Positions 14,270 through 23,393 are shown, numbered from the stretch's first letter. The stretch is 35,523 nt of DNA from Bryobacter sp. (GCA_022843625.1 JALHNH010000059.1:1-35523), one strand, 5' to 3'. The notes: generated by a model from the sequence alone, not told the origin. Numbers and translations: made by a program.

Positions 14270-15712
14270 ATGGCTTCAGTGGATGACTCAGCAGCCTGGG
14301 ATGAATGGATAGGGACCTTTTCTTCTCAGGGGGAGCAAATTCAAGCTAATTCTTGGGGCTTCTGGAAAGACAAGTCTTTGCGACAGCAGTGTCTTTGCTT
14401 TTTCGCGGGGATAGCGGTCTTTCTACCGGTAGGACTGAAGACCGTCACTTCGTTTGAGTCTTTCGTCGGCCCCTTTGCAGAAAAGCGGTCGGCTCTGAAA
14501 CAGGCGGGTGAAACAGCCCCTTTCAACGTTTCCGCCACAATAGAGCGGGCTAAGCCCGCCAAGATGGGTGTGTTGTCTAAGAGTAAGGCCAAGAAACGAT
14601 TCCTTGCTGTGAACACCGGGGCACGACTGAGCTTGTTTTCCATAGAGCCGGACGGTAGCGTTGCCTCAGAGCCGGCTGATGTTCTTTCTTTGAGCTCCAT
14701 TCAAGATCCGGGGCTGGCCCATTTTTATCAGGGCAGCAAGCTGGTCGTGCATCCTCGGTTGAACGTTCTTTACGAGTGCAGTCTGGATGCCAACCGGAAA
14801 AAGCTGCTCATCTACACCTATTCCTTCAATGAGAAGGGCAAGCTCACCAGGTTCGTCCAGTCCCCCTTTGTGTTTGATGTTCAAGGGCTGAATTTTCGCG
14901 GGGGCGCTCAAGGAATCGACCCCTGCCTGGACGCTACCGGGACTTACCTTTACTTTACACAAGGGTCTTGGGGCGGAGCGACCGGGCAGGGTCCGCAGAT
15001 TCCTTACTTTCGCGTGGACTCTCGTGGGGTCATTGAGGAGCCGAGGATGCAGGTATCGCTCGACCTTCGTACAGATCAGTTTTACAGCATCAGTCTTGAG
15101 CCGGGTCGAGCCGAGAGCAATGACCTTTATGTCGATGTCACGACATCCGAATCGTGTCACAGCAGGACGGTTTATCACTGTGAGGTGCTCCCGAGCGGCT
15201 CTTTTGAGATCGATAGCCAGGTGAGTGCAGGCGAAGGAACCTTCCGGGTTCACGCTTCATCAGGGGCATTTCTTCGAGAGAATGGCTATGAAGGCTGGTT
15301 TCCCAGGAGTTGGGGAGGTCTCGCTCTCGATGAGCAGGGCCGCATTCTCCATTATTACTCCTGGCCGACTCAAGGATTCTTTTTAAAAGAGATGATGCCG
15401 GGCTACGCCGTTGGCTTGAAACCGTCCGCGGATAAGACGGAGTTTCGGCTCTTCACCCTGGAACCAGGGGATGATCGCCCCACGGCGACTTCTACGAAAG
15501 TGATGGCGCCGCGATTTCCTGATCTAAGAAAGGCCGTGAGCAATCCGGAAAATCAGCAAATCTACCTTCTGAGTCAAGACTGTGAGGGTCTTCAATTGCT
15601 TCGAGTTGCTCTCGAGGATGGGAGGCTGCGCACCTTTGGGCCGCAGAAACTGGACGACGACGTCGGTTCTTTGAGCGGTAGCTACGGCAAGGTTCAGATT
15701 CTCTCTCTGTGA
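14270..15712 (+). CDS. beta-propeller-like protein with N-terminal membrane anchor
   Basis: This protein of about 480 residues has one hydrophobic segment near residue 45-60 (LCFFAGIAVFLPVGL), after a soluble start, so it is probably a single-pass inner-membrane protein. From about residue 100 it shows repeated blades with strands such as RLSLFSIEPDGSVA, LLIYTYSFNEKGKL and PYFRVDSRGVIEEP. It also has PCLDATGTYLYFTQGSWGG, which resembles lactonase/YncE-type seven-bladed propellers. No lactonase metal site can be assigned, so a sensing or scaffold role is as likely as an enzyme. A TTG at 14255 is an alternative start; ATG 14270 is preferred because GAAG lies nine bases before it. The next gene, a response regulator, follows after 11 bases and may be co-transcribed. 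Confidence 0.65.
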   Translation: MASVDDSAAWDEWIGTFSSQGEQIQANSWGFWKDKSLRQQCLCFFAGIAVFLPVGLKTVTSFESFVGPFAEKRSALKQAGETAPFNVSATIERAKPAKMGVLSKSKAKKRFLAVNTGARLSLFSIEPDGSVASEPADVLSLSSIQDPGLAHFYQGSKLVVHPRLNVLYECSLDANRKKLLIYTYSFNEKGKLTRFVQSPFVFDVQGLNFRGGAQGIDPCLDATGTYLYFTQGSWGGATGQGPQIPYFRVDSRGVIEEPRMQVSLDLRTDQFYSISLEPGRAESNDLYVDVTTSESCHSRTVYHCEVLPSGSFEIDSQVSAGEGTFRVHASSGAFLRENGYEGWFPRSWGGLALDEQGRILHYYSWPTQGFFLKEMMPGYAVGLKPSADKTEFRLFTLEPGDDRPTATSTKVMAPRFPDLRKAVSNPENQQIYLLSQDCEGLQLLRVALEDGRLRTFGPQKLDDDVGSLSGSYGKVQILSL

Positions 15713-15723
15713 GTCAAGGCTAG

Positions 15724-16602
15724 ATGCAGCCAGGGAGGGAGCGGATCTTAATCCTCGAGGACCAGGAAATCCTAAGATTAGAACTCCAAGACACGTTGGT
15801 CGATGAGCTCTATGAGGTGGAAGCGGTGGAGTCGGCCAGGGACGCGATTACCATGGTGGAGTTCAGTTCTTTTGATTTGTTGTTGACGGACGTTCGTCTG
15901 GGCGGGGCGATGGATGGCATCGCCGCGGTGGAAGAGATTAAGAAGCGGCGTCCGTCGATCTACACGATCGTCTTAACGGGCTACGCCGATGATCTGGTGC
16001 CTTCGCGGGCCATGAGGCAAGGGGTGGATTTCTATCTTCTCAAGGAAACCGTGACGGAACAACCTCAGCGGCTTTTGAACGCGGTGCGTATGGTCTTGGA
16101 TACACAGAAGTATCACACAACCTACCAGGGTCGGTTGAGTCAGATCTTTAGGGGGGCGCGACGTTTTTTGTACGCTCTGAAGGGTGAGGTGCTACGTCAA
16201 GAGGAGACGCTGGATGCCATTCGCTATCGCCTTTTTAAATCGATCTACATTGGGATTCAATCCGGTAACTTGGTGCAACAGACGGTTCTGACGTTGTGGG
16301 ACCGGCTGATGCCGTTGGAGCTGGAGTATGAGCGATTGATGCAGGTGGCGGGTCCGGAGGCAGATGCTTTGGGAAGCCGATATTTTTTGGTGCAGCAAGA
16401 GGCAGAGGAATGGGCGCGGACTCGCAAATGGACGGCGGCTTCCCCTCGTCAAGCTGGCGAGATCGGGCTGTCCCAAGTGTCGGTCTTTTATCAAGGAGTG
16501 GCTCAAGGGAAAGTCGAGCTGGCTCGATTTATTGGCGCGCCGATGTTGTGGCAGGGGGGTCCGAAGGGGGACCAGGAGACTTGGAGCCTTTTATTTGGGT
16601 AG
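15724..16602 (+). CDS. response regulator with REC domain and private helical output domain
   Basis: In this 292-residue protein, residues 6-125 are a receiver domain: acidic pair ED at 12-13, phospho-acceptor D56 in LLLTDVRLGG, T85 in VLTGYAD and K107. The C-terminal 165 residues are helical and match no common output domain. The same domain occurs in the 738-residue regulator at 23454-25670 (compare YRLFKSIYIGIQSGNL with QRLFVLLRSNRLSAED), so this is a local paralogous family. Output is probably by protein contact, not DNA binding. Its 3' end overlaps the convergent kinase gene by 74 bases, so expression of the two may interfere. No histidine kinase is nearby. Confidence 0.85.
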   Translation: MQPGRERILILEDQEILRLELQDTLVDELYEVEAVESARDAITMVEFSSFDLLLTDVRLGGAMDGIAAVEEIKKRRPSIYTIVLTGYADDLVPSRAMRQGVDFYLLKETVTEQPQRLLNAVRMVLDTQKYHTTYQGRLSQIFRGARRFLYALKGEVLRQEETLDAIRYRLFKSIYIGIQSGNLVQQTVLTLWDRLMPLELEYERLMQVAGPEADALGSRYFLVQQEAEEWARTRKWTAASPRQAGEIGLSQVSVFYQGVAQGKVELARFIGAPMLWQGGPKGDQETWSLLFG

Positions 16603-17908
16603 CCTGCAGTGCCAAGATGGCCGCGCGCATGGTCGGAAAGCGTTTTTCGGGTAAATGCTCGTACATCCGTTCCACGACCTTGGCCAGCTCGCCGAGATCA
16701 GGAGCTTCTCGCGAAAGTTTGGGAAGTCTTCCCGTGATTGCCGTGTTGGCAGCCATTCTGCCATCGTCGTTCGGGTTGGCGGGTCGGCCCAGTAGCATCT
16801 CGTAGAGAACCAGGCCCACGGCATACTGGTCGGTGGCCGGGGTCGGCATCGACTGAAAGGCTTCTACCGGAGCGTACTGAGCGGTGCCAATGAAATTTCC
16901 GCCAGTGAGGCGAGTTTCGCTGGATACATAAGCGAGACCATAGTCCGTGACCTTCACCACTCCTTCCCGAGTTACCATCAGGTTGGCCGGTTTGATGTCG
17001 CGATGGACAATCGGCTCTTTTTGGCCGTGAGTATAGGCTAGGGCGTCGCAGATAGGGAGAATAAGTTCTAAGGCAAGTTGAGGCGGCATGCCTTGCGGGT
17101 AGCGGCGCAGGAGCTTATGAAAGTCCTCGCCGTCGATGAATTCCAAAACGAGATAAGGCTTGGTAGCATCCAGGTCGTATTCCAGGAGCTTGACGATGTT
17201 AGGATGATCGAGTTTCTCGAGCGTTTTGCCTTCGCGACGAAATCGTTTAAAGAAGGATTCTTTCGAAGCCTGGCTGGTCTCTTGTTCTTTGTCTTCTTCC
17301 AACAGGGATTGGTGAATTACTTTCACAGCGAAGCGTTGAGGGCTGGCGTGAAAGAGTTCTTTATCGCGAACGGCTAGGAGAACTTGACCACAGCCTCCTC
17401 CGCCGACCACCCTCAGGGGAACAAACGGTCCGATGGGAGCTTCTCGTGGATCTCCGCCCAGCGCCAGGATTCGTTTTTGTCTTCGCTGGTTACGCAGATG
17501 GCGCCAGGAGAAGATGGCAATGGCGGTGCTCAAAAAGACGAGAGTGGCCCCCAGTGCGAGGGTTGCAGAGCGGTGCAGGCGGTAAGTCTGGCTTAAAGTC
17601 GCACTGGCTGATTTCGGTTGGAGCACCAGCAGACGATCTTTGGGCCAGTCGTTCAGGCCGGCTTGAAACTGAAACCGGTCGAACTTTTCTTCTTTGTCCG
17701 TATATCCATCTGCCCGGAAAACCAGGCGGAAGTCGCCGTCAGGAATCTCGACGACGGAGCGGGATACGGGGCAAGGAATGAGTCCGTCTTTGGATGTGCC
17801 GACGAGATAGACTTGCACTTCCGGAGGGTCGGTGTGCAATCGGATTTGCTTGGGCTGTTGGGCGGGAAGGCCAGTAGCCAACAGCAGGAACAAGAGCGTT
17901 CGGCGCAT
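16529..17908 (-). CDS. membrane Ser/Thr protein kinase with PEGA sensor domain
   Basis: This 459-residue protein has a signal peptide (1-17), a PEGA-type beta domain (about 20-95, with the typical VEIPDGDFRLVFRADGY), one membrane helix (about 114-134) and a Hanks-type kinase domain facing the cytoplasm (157-440). The active-site residues are present: glycine loop VVGGGGCGQV, K196 (AVK), HRDIKPANL with D304, DYG (D322; DYG instead of DFG) and an activation segment GTAQYAP. The PEGA domain outside the membrane implies envelope sensing. The partners are probably the pseudokinase regulator and the REC proteins in the same block. It is divergent from the gspF operon with a 74-base gap and convergent, overlapping, with the REC gene. 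A Pro/Ser-rich tail ends the protein. Confidence 0.92.
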   Translation of the reverse strand: MRRTLLFLLLATGLPAQQPKQIRLHTDPPEVQVYLVGTSKDGLIPCPVSRSVVEIPDGDFRLVFRADGYTDKEEKFDRFQFQAGLNDWPKDRLLVLQPKSASATLSQTYRLHRSATLALGATLVFLSTAIAIFSWRHLRNQRRQKRILALGGDPREAPIGPFVPLRVVGGGGCGQVLLAVRDKELFHASPQRFAVKVIHQSLLEEDKEQETSQASKESFFKRFRREGKTLEKLDHPNIVKLLEYDLDATKPYLVLEFIDGEDFHKLLRRYPQGMPPQLALELILPICDALAYTHGQKEPIVHRDIKPANLMVTREGVVKVTDYGLAYVSSETRLTGGNFIGTAQYAPVEAFQSMPTPATDQYAVGLVLYEMLLGRPANPNDDGRMAANTAITGRLPKLSREAPDLGELAKVVERMYEHLPEKRFPTMRAAILALQATQIKGSKSPGPPSDPPATTSARQ

Positions 17909-17982
17909 GATAGGGAGCTTCTCGACCCGGACGATTTTTCTTTCGGTCCAGGGCCTCCTAAGGTGAACTAGAAGCTCTTCTC

Positions 17983-19122
17983 ATGGGGCGCCCCGAACGA
18001 TTGATGTGGTTTTTCCAGGCGATGGCCACGATGCAGAGCAGCGGGCTCTCGCTGGTGCGCTCTTTAGAAAGCTTCGACATGGGATCCGATCTGGTTTTAC
18101 GCAAGGCAAGCCAGACAATTCTAGCGGAGGTTCTGAACGGGCGCTCACTGAGCACCGGGATGTCACTTTGCGTCGGAGTCTTCAGTCCTTATCAGGTGGC
18201 TACCATCCGGTTGGGGGAATCAGGACCGGGAGTGGAGGCCGCTTTGGCCGCTTTGGCTGAGTCGGAGCAGCGAAAGATTCGCCTTCGCCAGCAATTTCAA
18301 AGAAGTCTGATGATGCCGGTGTTTCTACTCGTCCTGGTGTTCTTGTTGAGCGTGCTGTTTTTGCCGTTTTGCATTTTCCCAGCCTACTTGCAGCTTTTGT
18401 CGGGCCTTCAGGTGCCAGAGGTGGGATGGTTTGGAACTCTGGTTGCGGGAATGCGGCTGACTCAGAGTCCCATTTTTCAACTCAGCTGTATTCTGTTACT
18501 AGGGATGTTTGGATTCGTGGCTTTTCATTCGGGCCAGCGCGAGAACTTTTGTCGGTCGCTGCTCTTAGTGTTGGCGAAGATCCCAGGCTATGGGCCCTAT
18601 TTTGGTGGATTGTATGGTGCCGCCAGCAGTTGGCAGAGCCTGATAGCCGGACTGGAAGCTTTGTTCTTATCGGGTTCGCTGGGGGAAGTTTGGGGACGGG
18701 CAATTCTTTATTTGCGAACGGCTGAGTTTTCGGCTGCTTTGTCTGCTCAGTTGGAGGCAGGCGGAAAGCTGACCGATGCTTTGCGCCCAGCCGCGGTCGC
18801 CAGCGGCTCCTTGCTCATTTTTATGCATCATCTGCAGATGACGGAAGCCATCCGCGAGGGCAAGAAAGCTTACGAGGCGCTGGCGGCACCGGGAATTTTC
18901 CCGCCGATGTTTCTGCAGATGATTGAGACGGCGGAAGAGACGGGGACCCTTTCCGAGGGCTGCAAGAAGTATGGCCAGTTTTTGGCCGAGGAAGCGTCGC
19001 TGGCCATCGATACAGCTGTTTCCCTGCTCGAACCTCTGGCTGTCCTCTTCGTGGGCGCGGTCATGGGAGTTCTGGTTTTGGTGATGATGTATCCTTTGGT
19101 GATGGTGGTTCAAGCTTTATGA
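17983..19122 (+). CDS. GspF/PilC-type inner-membrane platform protein
   Basis: This 379-residue protein has two copies of the GspF fold (about 1-120 and 230-370). Membrane helices lie near 108-130, 155-180 and 345-370. Signature pieces are QAMATMQSSGLSLVRSLE, RLGESGPGVEAALAALAESEQRK and, in the second repeat, LQMIETAEETGTLSEGCKKYGQFL. Such proteins are the integral membrane platform of type II secretion or type IV pili, working with a GspE/PilB ATPase that is not in this window. It is the first gene of a four-gene operon; its TGA overlaps the next ATG. The ATG lies 74 bases from the divergent kinase. Confidence 0.9.
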   Translation: MGRPERLMWFFQAMATMQSSGLSLVRSLESFDMGSDLVLRKASQTILAEVLNGRSLSTGMSLCVGVFSPYQVATIRLGESGPGVEAALAALAESEQRKIRLRQQFQRSLMMPVFLLVLVFLLSVLFLPFCIFPAYLQLLSGLQVPEVGWFGTLVAGMRLTQSPIFQLSCILLLGMFGFVAFHSGQRENFCRSLLLVLAKIPGYGPYFGGLYGAASSWQSLIAGLEALFLSGSLGEVWGRAILYLRTAEFSAALSAQLEAGGKLTDALRPAAVASGSLLIFMHHLQMTEAIREGKKAYEALAAPGIFPPMFLQMIETAEETGTLSEGCKKYGQFLAEEASLAIDTAVSLLEPLAVLFVGAVMGVLVLVMMYPLVMVVQAL

Positions 19123-19481
19123 GACGTCGCGGGCTGAGCTTGGTGGAGGTCATCATTGCTATGGTTCTGGTTGGTTTGATGGCAACCGTTACGCTGGGAA
19201 CGATGCTTGCTTGTGCTCAGCCCCAGAAGCAAATGGTTTATCGCGAGCAAGCCATTCAGCGAGCGGCGGCGGAATTTGCGCGGCGGAAAGCCCAGAATTT
19301 GCCCGTAGGAGTGATGCCGGCCAGCAGCGAGCAGTGGGAGGGGGTGCTTTTTACAACTTCGATTCAGGTTGAGGCGGTCCCCAGTTACGATCCGAGGGAT
19401 TTGCGAAAGCTGACGGTGAAAGTTGTGTGGAAGTCGTTCTCTACCGAGCAGAGTGGATGGGTCAGTGGCACCACTTTTTAG
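19119..19481 (+). CDS. type II/IV pseudopilin (prepilin-type N-terminal methylation motif)
   Basis: This 120-residue protein begins MRRRG-LSLVEVIIAMVLVGLM, a class III signal cut by a prepilin peptidase after Gly5, with the conserved Glu at position 5 of the mature protein and a hydrophobic helix to about residue 30. The rest is a small globular head with few clear motifs, the size of GspI/GspJ-like minor pseudopilins. The ATG overlaps the gspF stop (ATGA), so the two are translationally coupled. Confidence 0.88.
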   Translation: MRRRGLSLVEVIIAMVLVGLMATVTLGTMLACAQPQKQMVYREQAIQRAAAEFARRKAQNLPVGVMPASSEQWEGVLFTTSIQVEAVPSYDPRDLRKLTVKVVWKSFSTEQSGWVSGTTF

Positions 19482-20037
19482 GCGAGGGGTGACCCAGCTG
19501 GAATTGATGGTCGCCATGGCTCTGGGCTTGATTGTGATGTTGGCGGCGACTTTGTTGTATGTCTTCGTGCTGCGCAAGTTGTTTTGGATTGAGGAGGCGA
19601 CGGATCGGCAGCTTCTGGCCATGCAAGCGTTGGCCAGCGTGCGCACGGACTTGCGAGAGAGCTCCGTGGAGGCGGTTTTTGCAGGGCCGGCCGATGTCCT
19701 TGCGCTAGGAGTGCAAGCCATGCCAGCTCGTGGCGGTGAGCGTCGATGGCTGGCTTTTCCCGTGGTTTATGCGAACCGTGCCGGGACTTTGATGCGATTG
19801 CAGAACTTTTCTTCGCCAATCACTTCCGTCAGTCCGCCAGCCTGGGACCCAGGTCGTCTGGAAGCGGCGCTGCGGGGTGAGGGGGGATGGCAGCGCCGAG
19901 CTTTTCGGGGGTGCGCACTGGGCAGGGTGGAATTGCATGGGGACGTGGTTCGATTCTCGGTCAAGTTTCTGCAACGGCGCTGGGATGGCACGAGAGAGGA
20001 GCAAACCTTGTCTGGAGAGGTTGGCTATCGGCTATGA
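19465..20037 (+). CDS. pseudopilin, GspJ/PilW-like
   Basis: The protein starts VAPLFRRG-VTQLELMVAMALGLIVMLAATLLY: an eight-residue leader, a prepilin cut after Gly8, Glu5 of the mature chain and a long hydrophobic helix. This argues for the GTG at 19465; GTG 19453 and TTG 19423 are in-frame alternatives. The mature head (about 180 residues) has a GspJ/PilW-like length and includes ATDRQLLAMQALASVRTDLRESS. It overlaps the previous pseudopilin gene and ends in ATGA with the next gene. Confidence 0.82.
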   Translation: MAPLFRRGVTQLELMVAMALGLIVMLAATLLYVFVLRKLFWIEEATDRQLLAMQALASVRTDLRESSVEAVFAGPADVLALGVQAMPARGGERRWLAFPVVYANRAGTLMRLQNFSSPITSVSPPAWDPGRLEAALRGEGGWQRRAFRGCALGRVELHGDVVRFSVKFLQRRWDGTREEQTLSGEVGYRL

Positions 20038-21668
20038 TAAACCAGCGAAGAGCCGGGGTTTTGCCGCTGGTGCTGGTTCTGACGTGTTTATGCGCGGGAC
20101 TGTGCCTGCTGGTGATGGAGCGGCATATCGTGCGCATTCGCTATACTCGTCAACTGGAGGAGACGATGGAGGCGGAGCATCTGGCCGAGTCAGGCATCGC
20201 TGCCGTGATCGCGCGGGTCAAGCACGAGCGAAGCTGGCTGCCGGCCGATGGGGTTTTGCGAGCCACCATCCCTCAGCCCAGTGACGCGAAGGCCGGTTTT
20301 GTGGTGCGTTTTGGACCCGAAGCGAGCATCAACAATAGCAAGGGCGATACCCCGCTGCCGCTGGAAAAGCCGATTTGTCCGCAGGGTTGTGTTTATGTGG
20401 TGTCGGTGGGGAGTTGCAATGGCTATTTGGCGACCGTGACGGCTCTCGTGGCCAGTCCCCCTTATCCCTATTCCATCGCTTCCTCTGGGACGATTCGCTC
20501 TCGCGACGGCATGGTCATGGGCGCGGTTCCCCCGGGTTTTGACCCCGCCTCCGGGGTGCTCGATTTAAAGAAACTGGGCAAGGCCGAGATGATGACCCAA
20601 GGACAGGACGACGGGGAGGGGGCGGCGCTCTGGTTGCGGGGCAAGAACACCATCGTGGGCACCGCCCGCAGCCGCGGCTCGATTGAGGTGACCCTGGATG
20701 ACGAGGCCTCGGCGCCGGAAGAACTGGAAGGGGTGAGCGAGGAGGTGGTGCCCAAGATTCCCCTGGCCGAGCTGACCAAGGCCGGCGACATTCAGACCCT
20801 GCCCCGCGCCGAGTTTTCTGAGTTGGAGAAGCTCAGTGGCCAGTTGCAGTATAGCGGCGAGTCCCTGCATTTTGCGCGCGGTGTACAACTGAATGGAGCC
20901 ACTCTGCGGGTGAAGGGGAATCTGGTGATCGATGGGCCGGTGACCGGAATCGGAGCTTTGATTGTGGAGGGGGACGTGACCTTGCGCGGGGGCGCGGGGC
21001 TTTCGGCGGACAATCAGTGTGCCATCGTCTCGACCGGGTCGGTGTCGGTGAAGGGCAGCGGCCAGGGCTCTTATTTCCAGGGGCTGATTTATGCCGAAGG
21101 ATCTCGAGGGATTTCGCTTTCCGATTGCACGGTGGTGGGCACGGTGCTGAACGCCGGCGAGGTTTCTCCGGGCGTGGGGGCACCGATGCAGGTGGAACGG
21201 GCTACGGTGGCTTTTCAGTCGCAGAGCGTTTCACAGACGGTCGATCTTTCCGCGACGGGGGTGGATGATGGGAACGCCGCTCGGAGTGCGCGTTTGAAGA
21301 AGCCGCTGCCGCTGTCCTCGTTTTATGACGAGGACAGAGGCTGGCAGATTCCCTCCAATGTGCGCTCCTCTCCGGACGCGGCCAATCCCCTCGGGCTCTC
21401 TCCGCTGGAGCTGGCCCTGCTTCCCTGCCTGGAACTGCGCATCAACGGCAAGTGGTATGCCAGCGCGGAGGAAGCGCTGGCTGCAGGGGCCTCTCAGGCG
21501 TCGGTTCGCACGGCCATTGGCATTGCCGGATTGGCCTACAATCGCGCGTTGCAGGCGGCCAAAGACAAGCCACCCGCGGAAAATAGCAGCCTTTCCTTTA
21601 AGCTGGATCTGAACAAGTATCTGCAGACGGCCGGCAGGCTACGAGTGGTAAAACTGGGCCGCCTCTAG
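20034..21668 (+). CDS. PilX/GspK-like large pseudopilin with beta-helical (bactofilin-like) region
   Basis: This 544-residue protein starts at the ATG that overlaps the previous stop (MINQRRAGVLPLVLVLTCL). The leader QRRAG and hydrophobic helix resemble PilX/GspK-type minor pilins, which usually lack the Glu5; the AEHLAESGIAAVIA helix after it fits that group. Residues about 285-400 are repeated short strands with Gly turns (LRVKGNLVIDGPVTG, LIVEGDVTLRGG, SVSVKGSGQGSYFQG), like a bactofilin or right-handed beta-helix. This is an unusual addition that could coat or anchor the pilus tip. It is the last gene of the operon; its stop shares CTAG with the convergent lipoprotein stop. A fragment of this gene is duplicated at 23250-23393. 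Confidence 0.8.
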   Translation: MINQRRAGVLPLVLVLTCLCAGLCLLVMERHIVRIRYTRQLEETMEAEHLAESGIAAVIARVKHERSWLPADGVLRATIPQPSDAKAGFVVRFGPEASINNSKGDTPLPLEKPICPQGCVYVVSVGSCNGYLATVTALVASPPYPYSIASSGTIRSRDGMVMGAVPPGFDPASGVLDLKKLGKAEMMTQGQDDGEGAALWLRGKNTIVGTARSRGSIEVTLDDEASAPEELEGVSEEVVPKIPLAELTKAGDIQTLPRAEFSELEKLSGQLQYSGESLHFARGVQLNGATLRVKGNLVIDGPVTGIGALIVEGDVTLRGGAGLSADNQCAIVSTGSVSVKGSGQGSYFQGLIYAEGSRGISLSDCTVVGTVLNAGEVSPGVGAPMQVERATVAFQSQSVSQTVDLSATGVDDGNAARSARLKKPLPLSSFYDEDRGWQIPSNVRSSPDAANPLGLSPLELALLPCLELRINGKWYASAEEALAAGASQASVRTAIGIAGLAYNRALQAAKDKPPAENSSLSFKLDLNKYLQTAGRLRVVKLGRL

Positions 21669-23104
21669 GGAATGCCGCAGGAGCCGATGGGCACGCTGTT
21701 GATGGTGCCCAGCTGGGTAATAGAACCGGTGTTTTCCGCGGCAAACCCCGCGAAGTTCTCGATGTTGTAAGGGGCGCTGGGATTGTTATTGCCCAGTCGA
21801 TAGACGTCGGAGGTGACGTTCACCAGGCGCAGGCACATCAGTGCAAAATCTCCGTTATCGGCCTCAAAACCAAAGCCGGCTCCGTTCTGGTTGGTCTGGG
21901 TGTTGGAAATGCGCGCTTTGAAGGTGGAGCTGTCGAGGGCCTCGAGAAGGAAGCCTTGAAATTGACCATTGCGCACGATGCCCTGGTCGAAGACCAGGGT
22001 GACGTTGCTGCTGTTGAAGGAATCCACCAGCAGGCCAAAGAGGCTGGGGCTGTCGCTGAGGCAGCCGGTCAGGGTGGCGTTGAAGGCGCTGGTCTGGGTG
22101 GTGTTGACCGACCAGCTGTTGCCGGCGAAGGCCACGCCGTTGCCGGCCCGGTTGATGGTGGTGTTGGTCTCGCTCCAGGTGACATTGGCGGTGTTTGTGA
22201 TATTGACCAGCACGCCATCCGTGGTGCTGTTATTCACCGTCTGGTTGGCGATGGTGAAGTTCGAAAGGCCGGCATTGTTGCGCACGGCCAGGCCGCGTCC
22301 TCCGTTGTTGGTCAGGGCGTTGTTGCGCAGGCTGACGTTGCCCACCACATTCGTGAAGGCCAGCCCATCGGAGGTGGTATTGGAAATCGTGCAGTTCTGC
22401 ACCGTAAAATTGCGCGGCGAACCGGTGGCCTGGACGTTGCCGCTGCCATTGATTTTCACACCAGACAGAGTGGTATTGTTGGCCATGGTCACCGGGCCGG
22501 TCAGGGCGGGGGCGTTGCCGTCGAAGGCGCGCAGAACCTGGCTGGTCGCTAGCGCGACGGCCGTGTTTAAGCCGGTGCTGGTTCCGTCGCCTTGAAAGAC
22601 GACGATTTCGGCCGGGTTGACGCCGGCCGCCGTGACCGCTTCTGCCAACGTTTTAAACGGATTGCTTTGTGTTCCCGTGCCGGTGGTGGTGACGTCGTTC
22701 TTTACGAAGAAACCTCGGGCTCCGATTTGCACGGTGACGGTGGCGGTGGACGAGCCGGCGCTGTTGGTCAGGGTATACGTAAAAGTGTCGTTTACGTTGG
22801 CGGAGTTGAGCGGCGGGGTGTAGGTGAGCTGGCCGCCGGCCGTAATCGCGACAGAACCGCCCGAGTTGCTGGGGTTTTGAAAGGCGGTGACGGTGGCGCC
22901 GTTGAGGGTGTCGTTGGCGGTGACCGAGCCGGTGAGCACGGAGTTGCCGAGGGTCGTGAAAGAATCGGCTACGGCGGTAGGTGGGTTGATGGGTGTGGTG
23001 GTGGGATTGGGAAAGGGCCCATACGAGAAGTTGTTGTCGTCGCTACCGCAACCCATCGCGCAGAGTGCGGCGGTGAGAGTGAGTGCTTTGGCGATATGGC
23101 GCAT
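21665..23104 (-). CDS. lipoprotein with Ig/cadherin-like domain and right-handed beta-helix
   Basis: The ATG at 23104 is chosen because GGAGG lies about seven bases upstream and it opens a clear lipoprotein signal, MRHIAKALTLTAALCAMGC, with the lipobox Cys at position 19. The 479-residue product then has a cadherin/VCBS-like domain (about 45-125: ADSFTTLGNSVLTGSV, TYTPPLNSANVNDTFTYTLTNSAG). A long Asn/Thr-rich right-handed parallel beta-helix follows (about 130-465) with many coil repeats of the form N-x-T-x-x-G-V. It is a surface or periplasmic protein, possibly binding carbohydrate or acting in adhesion; no enzymatic residues of pectate lyase can be assigned. It is convergent with the pseudopilin operon, sharing the 4-bp CTAG of both stop codons. 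Confidence 0.85.
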   Translation of the reverse strand: MRHIAKALTLTAALCAMGCGSDDNNFSYGPFPNPTTTPINPPTAVADSFTTLGNSVLTGSVTANDTLNGATVTAFQNPSNSGGSVAITAGGQLTYTPPLNSANVNDTFTYTLTNSAGSSTATVTVQIGARGFFVKNDVTTTGTGTQSNPFKTLAEAVTAAGVNPAEIVVFQGDGTSTGLNTAVALATSQVLRAFDGNAPALTGPVTMANNTTLSGVKINGSGNVQATGSPRNFTVQNCTISNTTSDGLAFTNVVGNVSLRNNALTNNGGRGLAVRNNAGLSNFTIANQTVNNSTTDGVLVNITNTANVTWSETNTTINRAGNGVAFAGNSWSVNTTQTSAFNATLTGCLSDSPSLFGLLVDSFNSSNVTLVFDQGIVRNGQFQGFLLEALDSSTFKARISNTQTNQNGAGFGFEADNGDFALMCLRLVNVTSDVYRLGNNNPSAPYNIENFAGFAAENTGSITQLGTINSVPIGSCGIP

Positions 23105-23249
23105 GGGAGACCTCCGGACCTGACATCTGGTGCTGGCGGGCTCTTCGTACTTTCTTTCGAGATCCTTTTTGACAAGAGTCCCTTGACAGTTAGGAATTTT
23201 CGAGTGGTGGAGAGCTTCGGGTTTGCGAAGAGCCAATAATCGACGATTA

Positions 23250-23393
23250 GACCGCTATACTCGTCATTTTGAAGAAACGGCGGAAGCGGAGCATCTGGCC
23301 GAGTCTGGCATCGCGGCCGTGATTGCGCGGGTCAAGCACGAGCGAAGCTGGCTGCCAGCCGATGGGGTTTTGCGAGCCACCATCCCTCAGCCC
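23250..23393 (+). pseudogene. duplicated fragment of the PilX/GspK-like pseudopilin gene
   Basis: About 140 bases are nearly identical to 20138-20281 (encoding RYTRQLEETMEAEHLAESGIAAVIARVK through RATIPQP). There is no prepilin leader and the matching sequence stops abruptly after the IPQP codons. It can only encode a fragment and is the relic of a local duplication or rearrangement. It lies just upstream of the lipoprotein gene on the opposite strand. Confidence 0.85.

Noticed and set aside
21956..23239. Plus-strand frames of about 200 codons antisense to the lipoprotein
   Set aside because: They are shadows of the Asn/Thr-rich beta-helix gene, Val/Gly-rich without any motif.
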